64,000 nt of DNA, from positions 62,001-126,000 of the forward strand of contig JAACJP010000025.1 in the NCBI GenBank assembly GCA_013368375.1, read 5' to 3'. This DNA is from Tricholomella constricta (taxonomy: Eukaryota; Basidiomycota; Agaricomycetes; Agaricales; Lyophyllaceae). Below, piece by piece: positions 53,601 to 62,844 of the stretch (positions are counted from its first letter, which is position 1; each line of letters begins with the position of its first letter). Under the pieces are notes generated by a model, which worked only from the letters and a program-made list of their open reading frames with translations, ran no database searches and was not told the DNA's origin. A program made the position numbers and the translations under genes.

Positions 53601-55196
53601 ATATAGCCTTTGTTTCGGGATGAGGGATCCTCCGGCGATGAATGCGCCGGTGGACTTGTTGTAGATCTTCACTTCCTTATCGTCGAAGTGCGCAATGGTT
53701 CCGGCGCGCGTGGACATGGCGCTGACAGAGATGAGGCGGACGGTGGAGTTGGGAACGTATAGGGCGTCTTCTAGAATAATGGAGGCGCCTTTAGCGATGT
53801 GGAGGCGTATCTTGCCTATTCCGAGTGCTGCGATTGACGATCCTCCGACGCCGGTGATGGAGCGGGATGTGATTGGCTGCAGCGTTATAAAGTCGTTCAT
53901 GTCCGGGGAGATGTGGACGGTGGCGCCAGAGTCGACGTAGAAGGGGTTTTCGTCGAGGGAGATAGGTGTCCTTCCTTTCTGCTGGAGTGGCGCTATGCTG
54001 GCGTATGCCGATTCGTCGATCACCTTAGAGTGCTCGGTCCAGTTCACGGAGGCCTTGAGTTCTCCTCCTATGGCAAGCCATACCGTTTCGTCGAGAGACG
54101 CTGATCCTCCGGTGGGAGGTTTGGACGACGCTAGCCCAGCGAACTCCGGTTTGCTTTCTTCCGCTTCTGTGATGTCGGAATTGTCGACATAGGCGATGTA
54201 CGCCTTCCCGTCTTTGATGTAGGGGACGGGCGTCTTGTTCTTGTTATTGCCTGAGTTTCCTCCGGGTTTGTTGCCAGACTTCTTCCCCCTCCTCGCGGCG
54301 ACAGATTCTGCGATGGTTTTACCCGCCATTCCTCCTCCTGGGCGAACGCACCATTCGGTGGTGTGCCCCTTGCATGGTTTCTTAGCCGCGAAGCAGGTGG
54401 AGCAGCAGATCGCGCCGGGCTCGTGGTTGTGAGAGTGGCTCCCGGAGTCTTTGATCGCAAGCGCGGTGTCATGAGGGCGCATCTGTACCTTGGCATCCAT
54501 GAGGGTCTGCTCGTTCTGTAAGACGCGCAGGATCTGGGCGGCGGTGTAAGGGTTGTCGGCGGATGAGTCGGAGAGGGCACGAGAGATCGTGGACTGAATG
54601 GATTCGTAGGTTTTGTCACTGAGGCTGTTGAGCAGTGCGATCCCTTTGAAGAGGTCTCGAGTGATCGTACCCATGTCGAAAGCGGTGTCGATGAGGGTGC
54701 AGATGGTGTTGGCTGTTGCGACGAGTGGTTCTGAGGGGGAGCAGTAAGTGGACAGAGCTTGACGAATAATCGTAACCTGGCGGATCGGTCCTGCGCTTTG
54801 GCAATGGTTTCGCAAGGCCTCGTAGCTCTTCCTGACTCCGTTCTCGTAGTCTATGAGGTCGTGGAGTGAATCGTCGACGGCGCTTTGAAGCGCGGCAACG
54901 GCCATGGTGAGGTTCTCTGTGTAATTAGAGAATGCACGCGGTTCAGTGTGAGGAAGCGGCAGGTATGTGTAAGGAGGGAAAACATAGTGCGTAAGGTGGT
55001 TGAGCGTGGTGAAGGTCCTAAAGTTCCGCTCCCATTTCTTCCAGTCGTGGTTATCGCGATGGAGCTTTACGCCACTGAAAGGGATACTGGCTCTGAGCAG
55101 ATTGACGGATGGGTGGGTAGCATCGGTGGGTAGGACTTTGGGGAGTTTGGACTCCGGGTCCACAGCGTCCTTCGGGTCGTTAACTTTGGGGGGCAT
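50613..55196 (-). CDS. Copia gag-pol polyprotein, intact (1527 aa)
   Basis: One frame holds all functions. Gag: residues about 40-250; a Cys/His cluster CCSTCFAAKKPCKGHTTEWC near 265-285 takes the place of the usual knuckle. Protease: FYVDSGATVHIS (about 420). Integrase: zinc finger WHRRLGHAN with CDSCILGK, then WIDLTGK, TGHDGEL and GRVERMHRTLNN as the acidic triad. RT: KARLVFKGYEQ-like RFKVRLVFKGYEQ, MQIDVKTAFLYG, LYGMKQSGRIW and the HVDDFLA box. RNase H: FTDSDWANC, SSCEAEYMAA and LCDNNAA, ending in VADVFTKPL. The start Met lies 178 nt inside the right-hand LTR. No lesion was found; it can be expected to encode a complete element. Confidence 0.95.
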   Translation of the reverse strand: MPPKVNDPKDAVDPESKLPKVLPTDATHPSVNLLRASIPFSGVKLHRDNHDWKKWERNFRTFTTLNHLTHYVFPPYTYLPLPHTEPRAFSNYTENLTMAVAALQSAVDDSLHDLIDYENGVRKSYEALRNHCQSAGPIRQVTIIRQALSTYCSPSEPLVATANTICTLIDTAFDMGTITRDLFKGIALLNSLSDKTYESIQSTISRALSDSSADNPYTAAQILRVLQNEQTLMDAKVQMRPHDTALAIKDSGSHSHNHEPGAICCSTCFAAKKPCKGHTTEWCVRPGGGMAGKTIAESVAARRGKKSGNKPGGNSGNNKNKTPVPYIKDGKAYIAYVDNSDITEAEESKPEFAGLASSKPPTGGSASLDETVWLAIGGELKASVNWTEHSKVIDESAYASIAPLQQKGRTPISLDENPFYVDSGATVHISPDMNDFITLQPITSRSITGVGGSSIAALGIGKIRLHIAKGASIILEDALYVPNSTVRLISVSAMSTRAGTIAHFDDKEVKIYNKSTGAFIAGGSLIPKQRLYALNLRSVSAEHALSVQQTPSLETWHRRLGHANYQTLTEMAKAGTITGTPLTFSSRPQKCDSCILGKQTRTPVPKTREVGEGHRATRKLGIVWIDLTGKADVQSRNGYYYMMNLVDDYTNKPWSIPLRLKSDALEELKAWERARERETGLKVGVYRTGHDGELSGHKMEEWLKEQGGAQQFGAPYTSAHMGRVERMHRTLNNKARTMRIAANCPPNMWDEFYLTACHLQEKTATKSLNGKTPYERWHDRPPNYSYMREIGCRAFVLIQNRNNPKIYERSIECVLIGYNPRAKEYRCYHRPSGRVISSYHVRFLESHDGHPPFNPIPNPETAEPTTIQEIRDEATATPIDMGQDDDEDFYSPPPEIVNEPEPPEPPVGPRRSGRIIQQPQRNDPTVVTQTERAVAESKASAERIKAAKADRRAALTDDVTTIPEPAPDPPVPEDQNPESDHDRTLAAIIDSGGIDPTTLEFEDEPKTWEEAKRSADVKKWEEGYREELKSLKEMGVYKLIPRSEVPQGQKIRKGRPVFKIKRDENGKPVRFKVRLVFKGYEQIYGKDYTKTTSPTARMESWRVLLHLAASKGWHAMQIDVKTAFLYGLLPSDEIQYMEQPPGFEEEGKEDWVWCIVRGLYGMKQSGRIWNKTLNDSMISWGFTRLACESCIYYRKTDTGTVIAAVHVDDFLAIASNEAENNRFKEEMRKTWTISDLGTPRFVVGIAIEWDRPNNTVKLSQTALIDKIIHLFRQQDATPLSLPMEKGLQLRRVDRATLSPDELATVTKLPYRSLVGCLLYLAISTRPDISYAVQQLTQYVNSYSTIHWNAAIRLVRYLKGTRDLKLHLGGSLPTSLIGFTDSDWANCLDTRRSIGGYTWSLGSGAISWAARKQKTVAASSCEAEYMAAFEAAQECIWLRALLNAIGYATPTATTILCDNNAAINLSEDPLLHARVKHVDIKYHFLRERVQSGEINVRYVNTKNNVADVFTKPLDRSVFVRLRALLGLL

Positions 55197-55362
55197 GGTA
55201 GATGGGTAAGTTTCTTTGTGTAGACAAAGGGATGTGCGCGTCGCGCGTGTCGTGATGCGCTAGGGTCCAAGATAAGATGGATCCTGATTAGATTGTTGAG
55301 TCTCGGCCCGGTTCTGCTGGTAGGATTTCTAACGCCGATTTACTGAGGGAAATACGGCGATA

Positions 55363-55373
55363 GGCCCATAACC
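55363..55373 (-). other. primer-binding site of the inner Copia element
   Basis: On the minus strand GGTTATGGGCC follows the 5' LTR at once, the same 11 bases as in the outer element, again complementary to the initiator tRNA-Met anticodon arm. Confidence 0.7.
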
Positions 55374-55692
55374 TGTTAGAATCCTAACTGGTAGATCGCT
55401 ATAAGCGATAAGTAGAAGACCTTAGTCCGGTATAATTGACTATTATATTTGTGGACCCGTACCTATAAGCGATAAGTAGAAGACTACTTTAAGTTAGTTA
55501 CGTGTCCGTGAATATTAGTATGGTGTAAGTACTCACCCTTAGTCCGGTATAATTGACTAAGGGTGCTAGTATGTATGGTACAGTATATATATATGTCTAA
55601 GTGTCCTTTGATATGAAGAGATAAAGAGAAAACATACAAAGAATGATCGGGCTTACACAAAGGGTGTATTCGGTGCCACTCACATTCTAACA
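55374..55692 (-). repeat. 5' LTR of the inner Copia element
   Basis: Matches 50250-50568 without a difference that I can find. Confidence 0.92.
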
Positions 55693-55697
55693 ACTGG

Positions 55698-58600
55698 AGC
55701 CACTGCGCACATGACACCACATCGCGAATGGTTTGGCGAGGACTTCCGACCATGGCGAGTCCCCATCCACCTCGCAGATGGCAAGATCATCTACTCTGCT
55801 GGGAAGGGATCGATTCGGTTCAGGCCAGAGGGCACCGACGCAGATGGAGGATGTCTACGCGATGTTATTATCTCAGATGTCCTTTTCGTACCCTCCCTCA
55901 CCAATAATTTGTTGTCCGTCCTCTCCCTCACTGCGCAGCGAAATTTCCTGGTCGTCATTCGCTCTCGAACACTGTCCTTTTTCCACAAGAACATGAAAAC
56001 ACTAGTGTTTACAGCTACAGTGGATAAGTCGACCACTGGTTACCTGAATGGCTCCACCATAATCCAATCCTCTCCTACTCCCCTTCCTCAATTCGCCTCA
56101 CGCGCCGTCGTAGTTGACCGCGGTCTCCTCCACCGTCGCATGTGCCATCTAGGAAAAGATCGCATCGAGCAACTGATTCGTGAGGAATTAACGGCAGATC
56201 TCACCATCGACGCGCGCGCACCCATCCCAAAATTCTGTGAACCGTGCATTAGTGGGAAACAACATCGCCACCCGTTTCCCCAGGTCGCTGATCGTGCAGC
56301 TGAAGTTCTGGGCCGTATCTTCAGCGATGTACACGGCCCTATGGCAGTGGATAGCAATGGCCACCGCTATTGGGTTACATTCATCGACGATTACACTCGA
56401 TGGCTAGAGCTCTACACGATGGCAAGGAAGAGCGATGTCTTCGCTGCGTTCAAGCTCTTCAGAGCTGTCGTTGAGACCCAGACTGGACGCAAGATTCGGT
56501 GCCTGCACACCGATCCAGGAGGTGAATATACCCTCAAGGCTCTGCTCGATCTCTGCGCCGCGGAAGGCATTCGCATCGAATGGACAACACCTGCGACGCC
56601 GCAGCAGAATGGTGTATCTGAGCGTGTAAATCGCACCATTGCGAACGCGGTCACTGCAATGCTTGACGAAGCTAACCTCCCCATGTCGTTCTGGTGATAC
56701 GCTGTCCGCGTTTATCGCCACGTCCACAATCGATGCCCCACCTCTGCGCTACCAGCCGGTACCACACCCTACGAGGCGTTTAAAGACAAGAAGCCTAAGG
56801 TCGGACATCTTCGTGTCTTCGGGTGCCGTGCCTACGTTCTGATCGGACGTGCAAAGCGCAAGTCCCTTCAAAGCCACACAATAAAGGGGATTTTCATTGG
56901 CTATCCCGATAACTATGCGGGTTGGATGGTATATGACCCTGTTACGAAGAAAACGCACATCTCCCGTGACGTTATCTTCAACGAGTCTGAATTCCCTGGC
57001 CTGAAAACCAAGTCCGCGTCGATCACTGACGTTGCGCCACAGCCTGAAGACTTCCCAGAAACTGATGGCGATGATGAACCCTATGATGACGACGAGCCTT
57101 CCATACTCCCTCCTGTCCCAGGAACTGCTGCAGATGCTGCTCCCCCCGCCGATGACGCACCAGAAGTGGCGGAAGCCCCAGATCCTGTTGAAGCAAATGA
57201 TCAGGCGCTTCCCCCGGTTGAGCACGTACCTGCGCCACCTCCTTCCCCTCGGCGCCTTCGCGAACGTGGAGGACCATCATTTCACCCAAATCATGCTTAC
57301 GATGAGGCCGTCCAACGACAGAAAGAGCACAAGGACCTGAAAGCACAAGAGCGCGCGGAAGCCCGAGCACAGCTCCCGCCAGCCCCAGAGCCTCCACCAC
57401 TGTGGAATGTCGAGGTTGGACCCATTGACGGTGAAGGCGAGCAGGAGGTAGATCTAGCCGTGAACCTGTCTTCAGCGGAAGCTCTAATGGCTGCCGGACA
57501 CGCTTTTGTCAACCACGGAATCGATCCTGGAGGATATGGCGTGGAGTTCGCCACTTTTGCGGGCGTGGGCGCATATAAGGTTGGTGCGCATGATACGAAC
57601 CCTCGTTCGTATCGTGAGGCAATGCAAAGTGAACACGCGGCAAAATGGCACGAAGCAATGTGCGAAGAGATGAACGCGCATGCGTCCAATGGGACCTGGC
57701 GCGTAGTATACCTCCCTGCCGGGAAGAAAACCATCGGTTCCCGTTGGGTTTTCAAGGTAAAGCACCTCCCCAGTGGCGCAATCAATCGCTTCAAGGCCCG
57801 TGTCGTTGCTCAGGGCTTTAGCCAGCGTCCGGGTGTTGATTTCGATGAAACCTTCGCCCCCACAGCTCGTTGGAATGCAGTGCGTACAATTCTTGCAGTT
57901 GCGGGCTCCGAAGACATGCACCTTGAATCTGTCGACATCACCGCTGCCTTCCTGCACAGTGACATAGACTCCGAAATATACATGCGATTACCTGATGGTT
58001 TTCCACTCGTTCCCCCGCCCGATGTGATTCGACAAAAGACGGATGGTCCACCCGTGGGCATACTCGATAAAGGTGTGTACGGAATCAAGCAGGGTGCTTT
58101 TCTGTGGCACAAACGGCTCCACGCCGTGTTCCTTTCACTAGGTTTTGTGCGAATCGTATCCGACCCCTGCGTATACGTTTACTTGCGTGGCGAGGTACGA
58201 ATCATAATCCCTGTACATGTAGACGATTTGACGCTTGCGTCCACCTCCATGCCTGCAATCATGCACACCATCGAACAGCTCCGCAAGCACTTCACCCTTC
58301 GCCATCTCGGTCCCACCACTGGCCTTCTCGGCGTACGTGTTTCCCGCGATCGCCCCAACCGAACTCTCTGGATTGACCAACGCGCTTACGCCATTGAGGT
58401 CCTCTCACAATTCTCCATGCGCAACTGCGCGCCCGCACCCACTCCTATGGCCGCAGGTCTCAAATTCAGCAAGGAGCAGTGTGCCAAGTCTCCGGCAGAC
58501 GAGGAATACATGCGCAGCATACCCTATATTCAAGCCACAGGTGCGCTTCTTTACCTAGCCATGTGCACCCGCCCAGACATAGCCTATACGGTGGGAGTAC

Positions 58601-59232
58601 TTTGCCAATACAACACAAATCCCGGTCCAGCCCACTGGAAGGCCGTGAAACACCTCCTCCGTTACATCCGTGGCACCCTCGACTACCGCATCGAATACTC
58701 AGCTGCAGCCGCAGCTCTCGCACCTGCAGGCTCCCTTTTCCAAGCGTTCTCCGACGCTGACCACGGGGGCAACGCTGATACTGGGCGTTCGACGACTGGT
58801 ACACTCCTAATGGTCGCTGGTGGCGCAGTCAGCTGGTTCAGCTGACTACAAAGCGTTGTTGCGCTCTCCACCACTGAAGCTGAATTTGTAGCTGCAAGCG
58901 AAACGGGGCGCGAGCTTTGTTGGCTTCGCAACTTCCTTGCTGACATCGGCGCGCCACAAACTGGACCCTCTCGCATGAATATGGACAACCAATCAGCAAT
59001 CTCTGTTACGAAGCACCCAGAACACATGGGCCGTCTCAAGCATCTGGACCGACACTGGTTCTGGCTTCGACAGGCGGTCGAAGACGGCAAAGTCACGCCG
59101 TCGTTCATCCCTACAGCTGAGATGACCGCTGACATTCTCACAAAGTCACTCCCCCACGACACGGTTGAAAAGTTCCGACGACGTATGGGATTAGTGGGCG
59201 AGTGGACCCGCGATTTCGACCCGCCAGAATGA
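55698..59232 (+). pseudogene. pol of the outer Copia element, two in-frame stops
   Basis: Continues the protease DTGAT-HM motif from 50249. Integrase zinc finger HRRMCHLGKDR with CEPCISGKQH, and catalytic residues in SDVHGPM, HTDPGGEY and NGVSERVNRTI. A TGA at 56695-56697 follows PMSFW; the same frame continues (YAVRVYRHVHNR, GCRAYVLIG). RT: VFKVKHLPSGAINRFKARVV, LESVDITAAFLH, GVYGIKQGAFLW, PVHVDDLTL. RNase H: FSDADHGGN, then a second TGA at 58843-58845 where the family has Arg (SWFS-stop-LQSVVALSTTEAEF), then DNQSAI and ADILTKSLP to the stop at 59230. There are no frameshifts in pol, only these two TGA codons, the second best explained by CGA to TGA. Confidence 0.88.
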
Positions 59233-59271
59233 GACTCCGGTGATGTAGTCTGGCACTTCATCAGGTGGGAG

Positions 59272-59561
59272 TGTCGCCGCTATATTCTTCAGCCCCCCCC
59301 TACATACACCTCCGTTCCGTTATACACCTGATCCGGGCTCACGTGATTACATTATCATTTCCCATTCCGTAGTGTAGAGATCCCTTAGCTTACTCTCTAC
59401 TCCTTACACCCGGATCCCCAGGTAAATATCTTATCCCTTAGCTTACTCTCTACTCCTTACACCCGGATCCCCAGTCCCTAGGTGAATTCTATAAGCTCAG
59501 GAAGTTTCTCGCGTGACTCTTCGGTCTTGGTCCGACGCCCCGTCCAAATACGCGCTCAACA
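59272..59561 (+). repeat. 3' LTR of the outer Copia element
   Basis: Differs from 48807-49096 at three positions seen: CCGTTCCG against CCGTTCTG, AAATATC against AAATACC, GACGCCC against GACACCC. Confidence 0.92.
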
Positions 59562-61093
59562 GGGAATCGGTCGGTGAGTCAGTCGGTGTTGTCGTGTGCG
59601 TCTTTGGGCGATTTACTGTGGTTGGGATGTCGGATTGGTGACCAGCTAGAGAGGGTGCATATCATTGGTTCCTTTCGACGCGCATGCTGCCCGCACCGTG
59701 TTGTTGTCGAACTCTGGTCCTCCATCTGCCATTAGCGTGTCCGGTGCCATGAAGTTGGAGCAGATTTCATTGAACTTCTTGGCCGTTGAGCGCCCGTCGG
59801 CGCCTTCTTCAGTTTGTTGCCCCAAACTTTCTGCGAGTAGACGTCCACGAACAGTCCGATTTCGTGTACCCGCCTTTCCCCATGGGCATCGAAAGCGTGT
59901 CTGTGACCATGAGTTCGAATGGGTGGCGGCGGGTGATCGGTTCTAGGAGTGAATGAAGGTGGATTGGTCCGAAGCCTTTGCACCTTCCGCAGTTCTTGGT
60001 TGCGTTGATGATTGACCTGTCGAGGTATGGGCTGTGGAATTTATCTATCATCGCAATTTTAATGAGGTCACAATGAAAATGGCCTTTTTCGCGGTGGATC
60101 TCCTATGCCTCTCTGGCGGCTTCCTCCTGCGTTATGCACTCGACTTGTGCCCTCGCTCGTACCGTCTTCCCGTCTGCCACTTGCCATAGCTTCCCCCCTT
60201 CGACCATGTATCCTTCTGCCCGGTGTCTGGCCCTTTTCCTGTCTCGGAGGCTCTTGCCTTTGTCGAGTTCCAATAGTGCCTCGGCAATGCTGAGGAAAAT
60301 GGGTTCATTCCAGAACCGTGCCTGGAGGGCTGTGTGTTTGGGGTTCGATGGTGGTTCTGCATCTCCAATGAGGAACAGGTCGTTCTGCAGTCCAGTTCGT
60401 ACCTCCCAGTCCTCGCTGACAGTCCATTCGTGCCCATCCCCTTCTGCTGTTGGGAGGTTGACAAACTTACGACTCAGGCCGTCTGCAACTGGGTTCAGGC
60501 TTCCTGGTCTGTGCCGCACGTCGGTGATCTGGTGAGCTAGCACACCATCTCTCCACCGTGCATGTGTGGTGTTTAACTTATCGTTGAGCAGGTTGTCGCG
60601 CAAGGCCTGACAGTCAGTTTCAAGCTCAACGGGGCACCCCCATATGATGTCCGAAAATTTGTCCAACAAATATTTTAGTGCGGCAAATTCAAGAAGGTAC
60701 GGTTTGTACTTCTCTTCCGTTGGTGATGTGCGCTTCCCGCAAAAGCCCACCGGATGCATTCTCGTGACTTCTTTCCCATTAGGGAGTACCGTCGTGTGTC
60801 GTTGTGACAGCATGCCAGCAAAACCAAACTTGCAGCCATCTGTTGTCACAACGAAAGGGGTTCCGTCGAACCGCGGACCGACCTTTGAGGACTGGCTCGC
60901 TGGTGAGAGCCACCTTGAGCCTGAGGAATGCCTTGTCGTGTTCCGGCTTCCAAATTCCTGCTAATGAGTGTCCCTTCATTGCCCTGCGGTATGCCGCTTT
61001 CTCTCTCCCTTTGGGTACGTCCAGACTTCGCGCGAGATCGGTCAGCGGCTGGATTATCGCTGCATACCCTTTGACCAGCGACCTGAAGTATCC

Positions 61094-62844
61094 TGTAAGA
61101 TTGTTGAGCCTTGAGGTCCTAGCTTCAGTCACAAGTGTGTTTGATCCAATTCTATAGTGAGAAGAGCGAGCAACACAGGCGTAGTGAAAGTAAAGCAATG
61201 GTAAAAAAAACTAGAGCCCGTGGGAAGAAGTATCCGGCATGATATACTCCAGTGTCACCCAGTCACAACCCTTACATTCTCCCCCTCTAGAATCAGCCCC
61301 AAGGATGACTCTATCTGAAGAAAAGATGGTGGAAGGGAAAGGGTAACGAAAAAAGGAAAAAAAAAAAATGGTTGTACCTGGTAAAACACTACCTAAAGAG
61401 TCCATCAGGTAACCAAATGAAAAAGGGGGTCGTCCATTGTCCAGTCGAGTGAAAACATGTCGGAGTAATTACTCCAAAGGCCCCACCCCCAAGCATGACC
61501 TGGGGCTGACGAGGGAATCAGAGGAGGCACGGAGGGAACCGAGGTTAGATGCTCCCAAGGCCTCTCAAGGAAAGAACCAAAGATAGGGCTCGTATGGAAC
61601 GAATGATAGTCGCGTCGACAGGGTGATGGACAACCGGTAGAAAGGAGGTGGTCCAGTACCCGGGGTGAGCGAGAGCGTGTCGGAGGAATTACCACAAAGA
61701 CCCCACCCCCAAGCGTGGCATGGGGCTGATGAGGGAATCAGAGGAGGCGCGGAGGGAACCAATGGTAGATGCTCCCAAGGCCTCTCAACGAAAGAACCAG
61801 AGATAGGGCGCATATGTAACGACCGCTGCTCGGTGTCAACGAGAGTGATGGACGATGGTGGATTGGGGACGGAAACACCGTGGAATACCTAGAGGATATA
61901 CCTCAGAGTACATCTCCAGCCTATGCATGGAGGAAAATGCGGATACTTCAAGGTCCCATGCAATAAAGCACCAAGGGGTGAGTAGCAAAGGCACTGCAGA
62001 GGATGATGACCAGATTTCGGAGCAACCAATATGAATGATGGTAGGAGGGTATGGGGAGGTGAAAGAGGCCCAAAATGCGAAGAGAATGAGCCCAGAACCA
62101 ACCCAAGGTGGTGGGAGATGGTTGGGGTAGGAGGGATGGGGATAAAAGCACCAGAACGGGTGCAGGATGCGAACCGTGGCGCGGATAGCTGTAGACCCAG
62201 GTATCGACGGAAAGCGGCAGCCAAGGGCTACGCAGCGAACTTGGAATCGAAGGAATCGGCGCAGTAGGTCGCGAGATATCAGCCAGACAATGTCAAAACA
62301 TGAAAAGCGATGGTGAGGGGGAAGGAGTTGGCAGAAATGGATGATCCGGGGGTCGAAATGTGCGCAACAGCGAGGGCCGCATCCACGCAGTATTGGCCCA
62401 AGAGATACGCGCCTTTGTTCCCAAGATATGACCCAAACTTCCTGCCACATCATCACCACCCCACCAGGCCCAGTCCCAAACCTCTACCACTCTCCACCCA
62501 ATCCTTCCAGCAACCAGTAGGACTGGAAAGCGAACTGAATCACTGCCCAGAGAAGCCTAGAAAGGTGGATAGTCATCCAGAGAACAGCTCAGAAAGCTGT
62601 GGGTGCTGTGCCAGCAGGTCTCTCCACTATAGCCCCAGAGAGGCTGGGAAACACAAAAAAGTGTAAGATTGTTGAGTCTTGAGGTCCTAGCTTCAGTCAC
62701 AAGTGTGTTTGATCCAATTCTATAGTGAGAAGAGCAAGCAACACAGGCGTAGTGAAAGTAAAGCAATGGTAAAAAAAACTAGAGCCCGTGGGAATAAGTA
62801 TCCGGCATGATATACTCCAGTGTCACCCAGTCACAACCCTTACA
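61094..62844 (-). mobile_element. non-autonomous short LTR element (TRIM-like), 1751 bp
   Basis: LTRs of 183 bp at 61094-61276 and 62662-62844 (TGTAAGATTG...CCCTTACA), three differences seen. TATCC flanks both ends (61089-61093 and 62845-62849). Removing it restores the gypsy RT frame. The internal 1.4 kb encodes no Gag or Pol; its open frames are unrelated to any family I know. On the minus strand AGAGGGGGAGAA (61277-61288) precedes the LTR and looks like the polypurine tract, so the element reads leftwards. It must rely on enzymes of another LTR element. Confidence 0.88.
61439..61825. repeat. internal direct repeat of the short LTR element
   Basis: Two units starting near 61439 and 61651 (period about 212 bp) share CCCCACCCCCAAGC, GGGGCTGA, GAGGGAATCAGAGGAGG and AGATGCTCCCAAGGCCTCTC, with moderate divergence. 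Confidence 0.8.

Larger units (their letters stand above)
50250..55692 (-). mobile_element. Copia element (inner), complete, probably active
   Basis: LTRs of 319 bp at 50250-50568 and 55374-55692 read identical, TGTTAGAATCC...ATTCTAACA, flanked by ACTGG (50245-50249 and 55693-55697). It is oriented opposite to its host element. Inside is one uninterrupted gag-pol ORF of 1527 codons. Removing the element and one ACTGG restores the DTGAT protease motif of the outer element. By every sign visible this is the youngest insertion of the nest. Confidence 0.95.
48807..59561 (+). mobile_element. Copia element (outer), interrupted and slightly decayed
   Basis: LTRs of 290 bp at 48807-49096 and 59272-59561, TG...CA, flanked by GGGAA on both sides (48802-48806 and 59562-59566). 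I count three differences between the LTRs. Integrase before reverse transcriptase identifies the Copia (Pseudoviridae-type) order. It contains the whole inner Copia element at 50250-55692. A polypurine tract TCAGGTGGGAG abuts the 3' LTR at 59261-59271. Confidence 0.93.
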
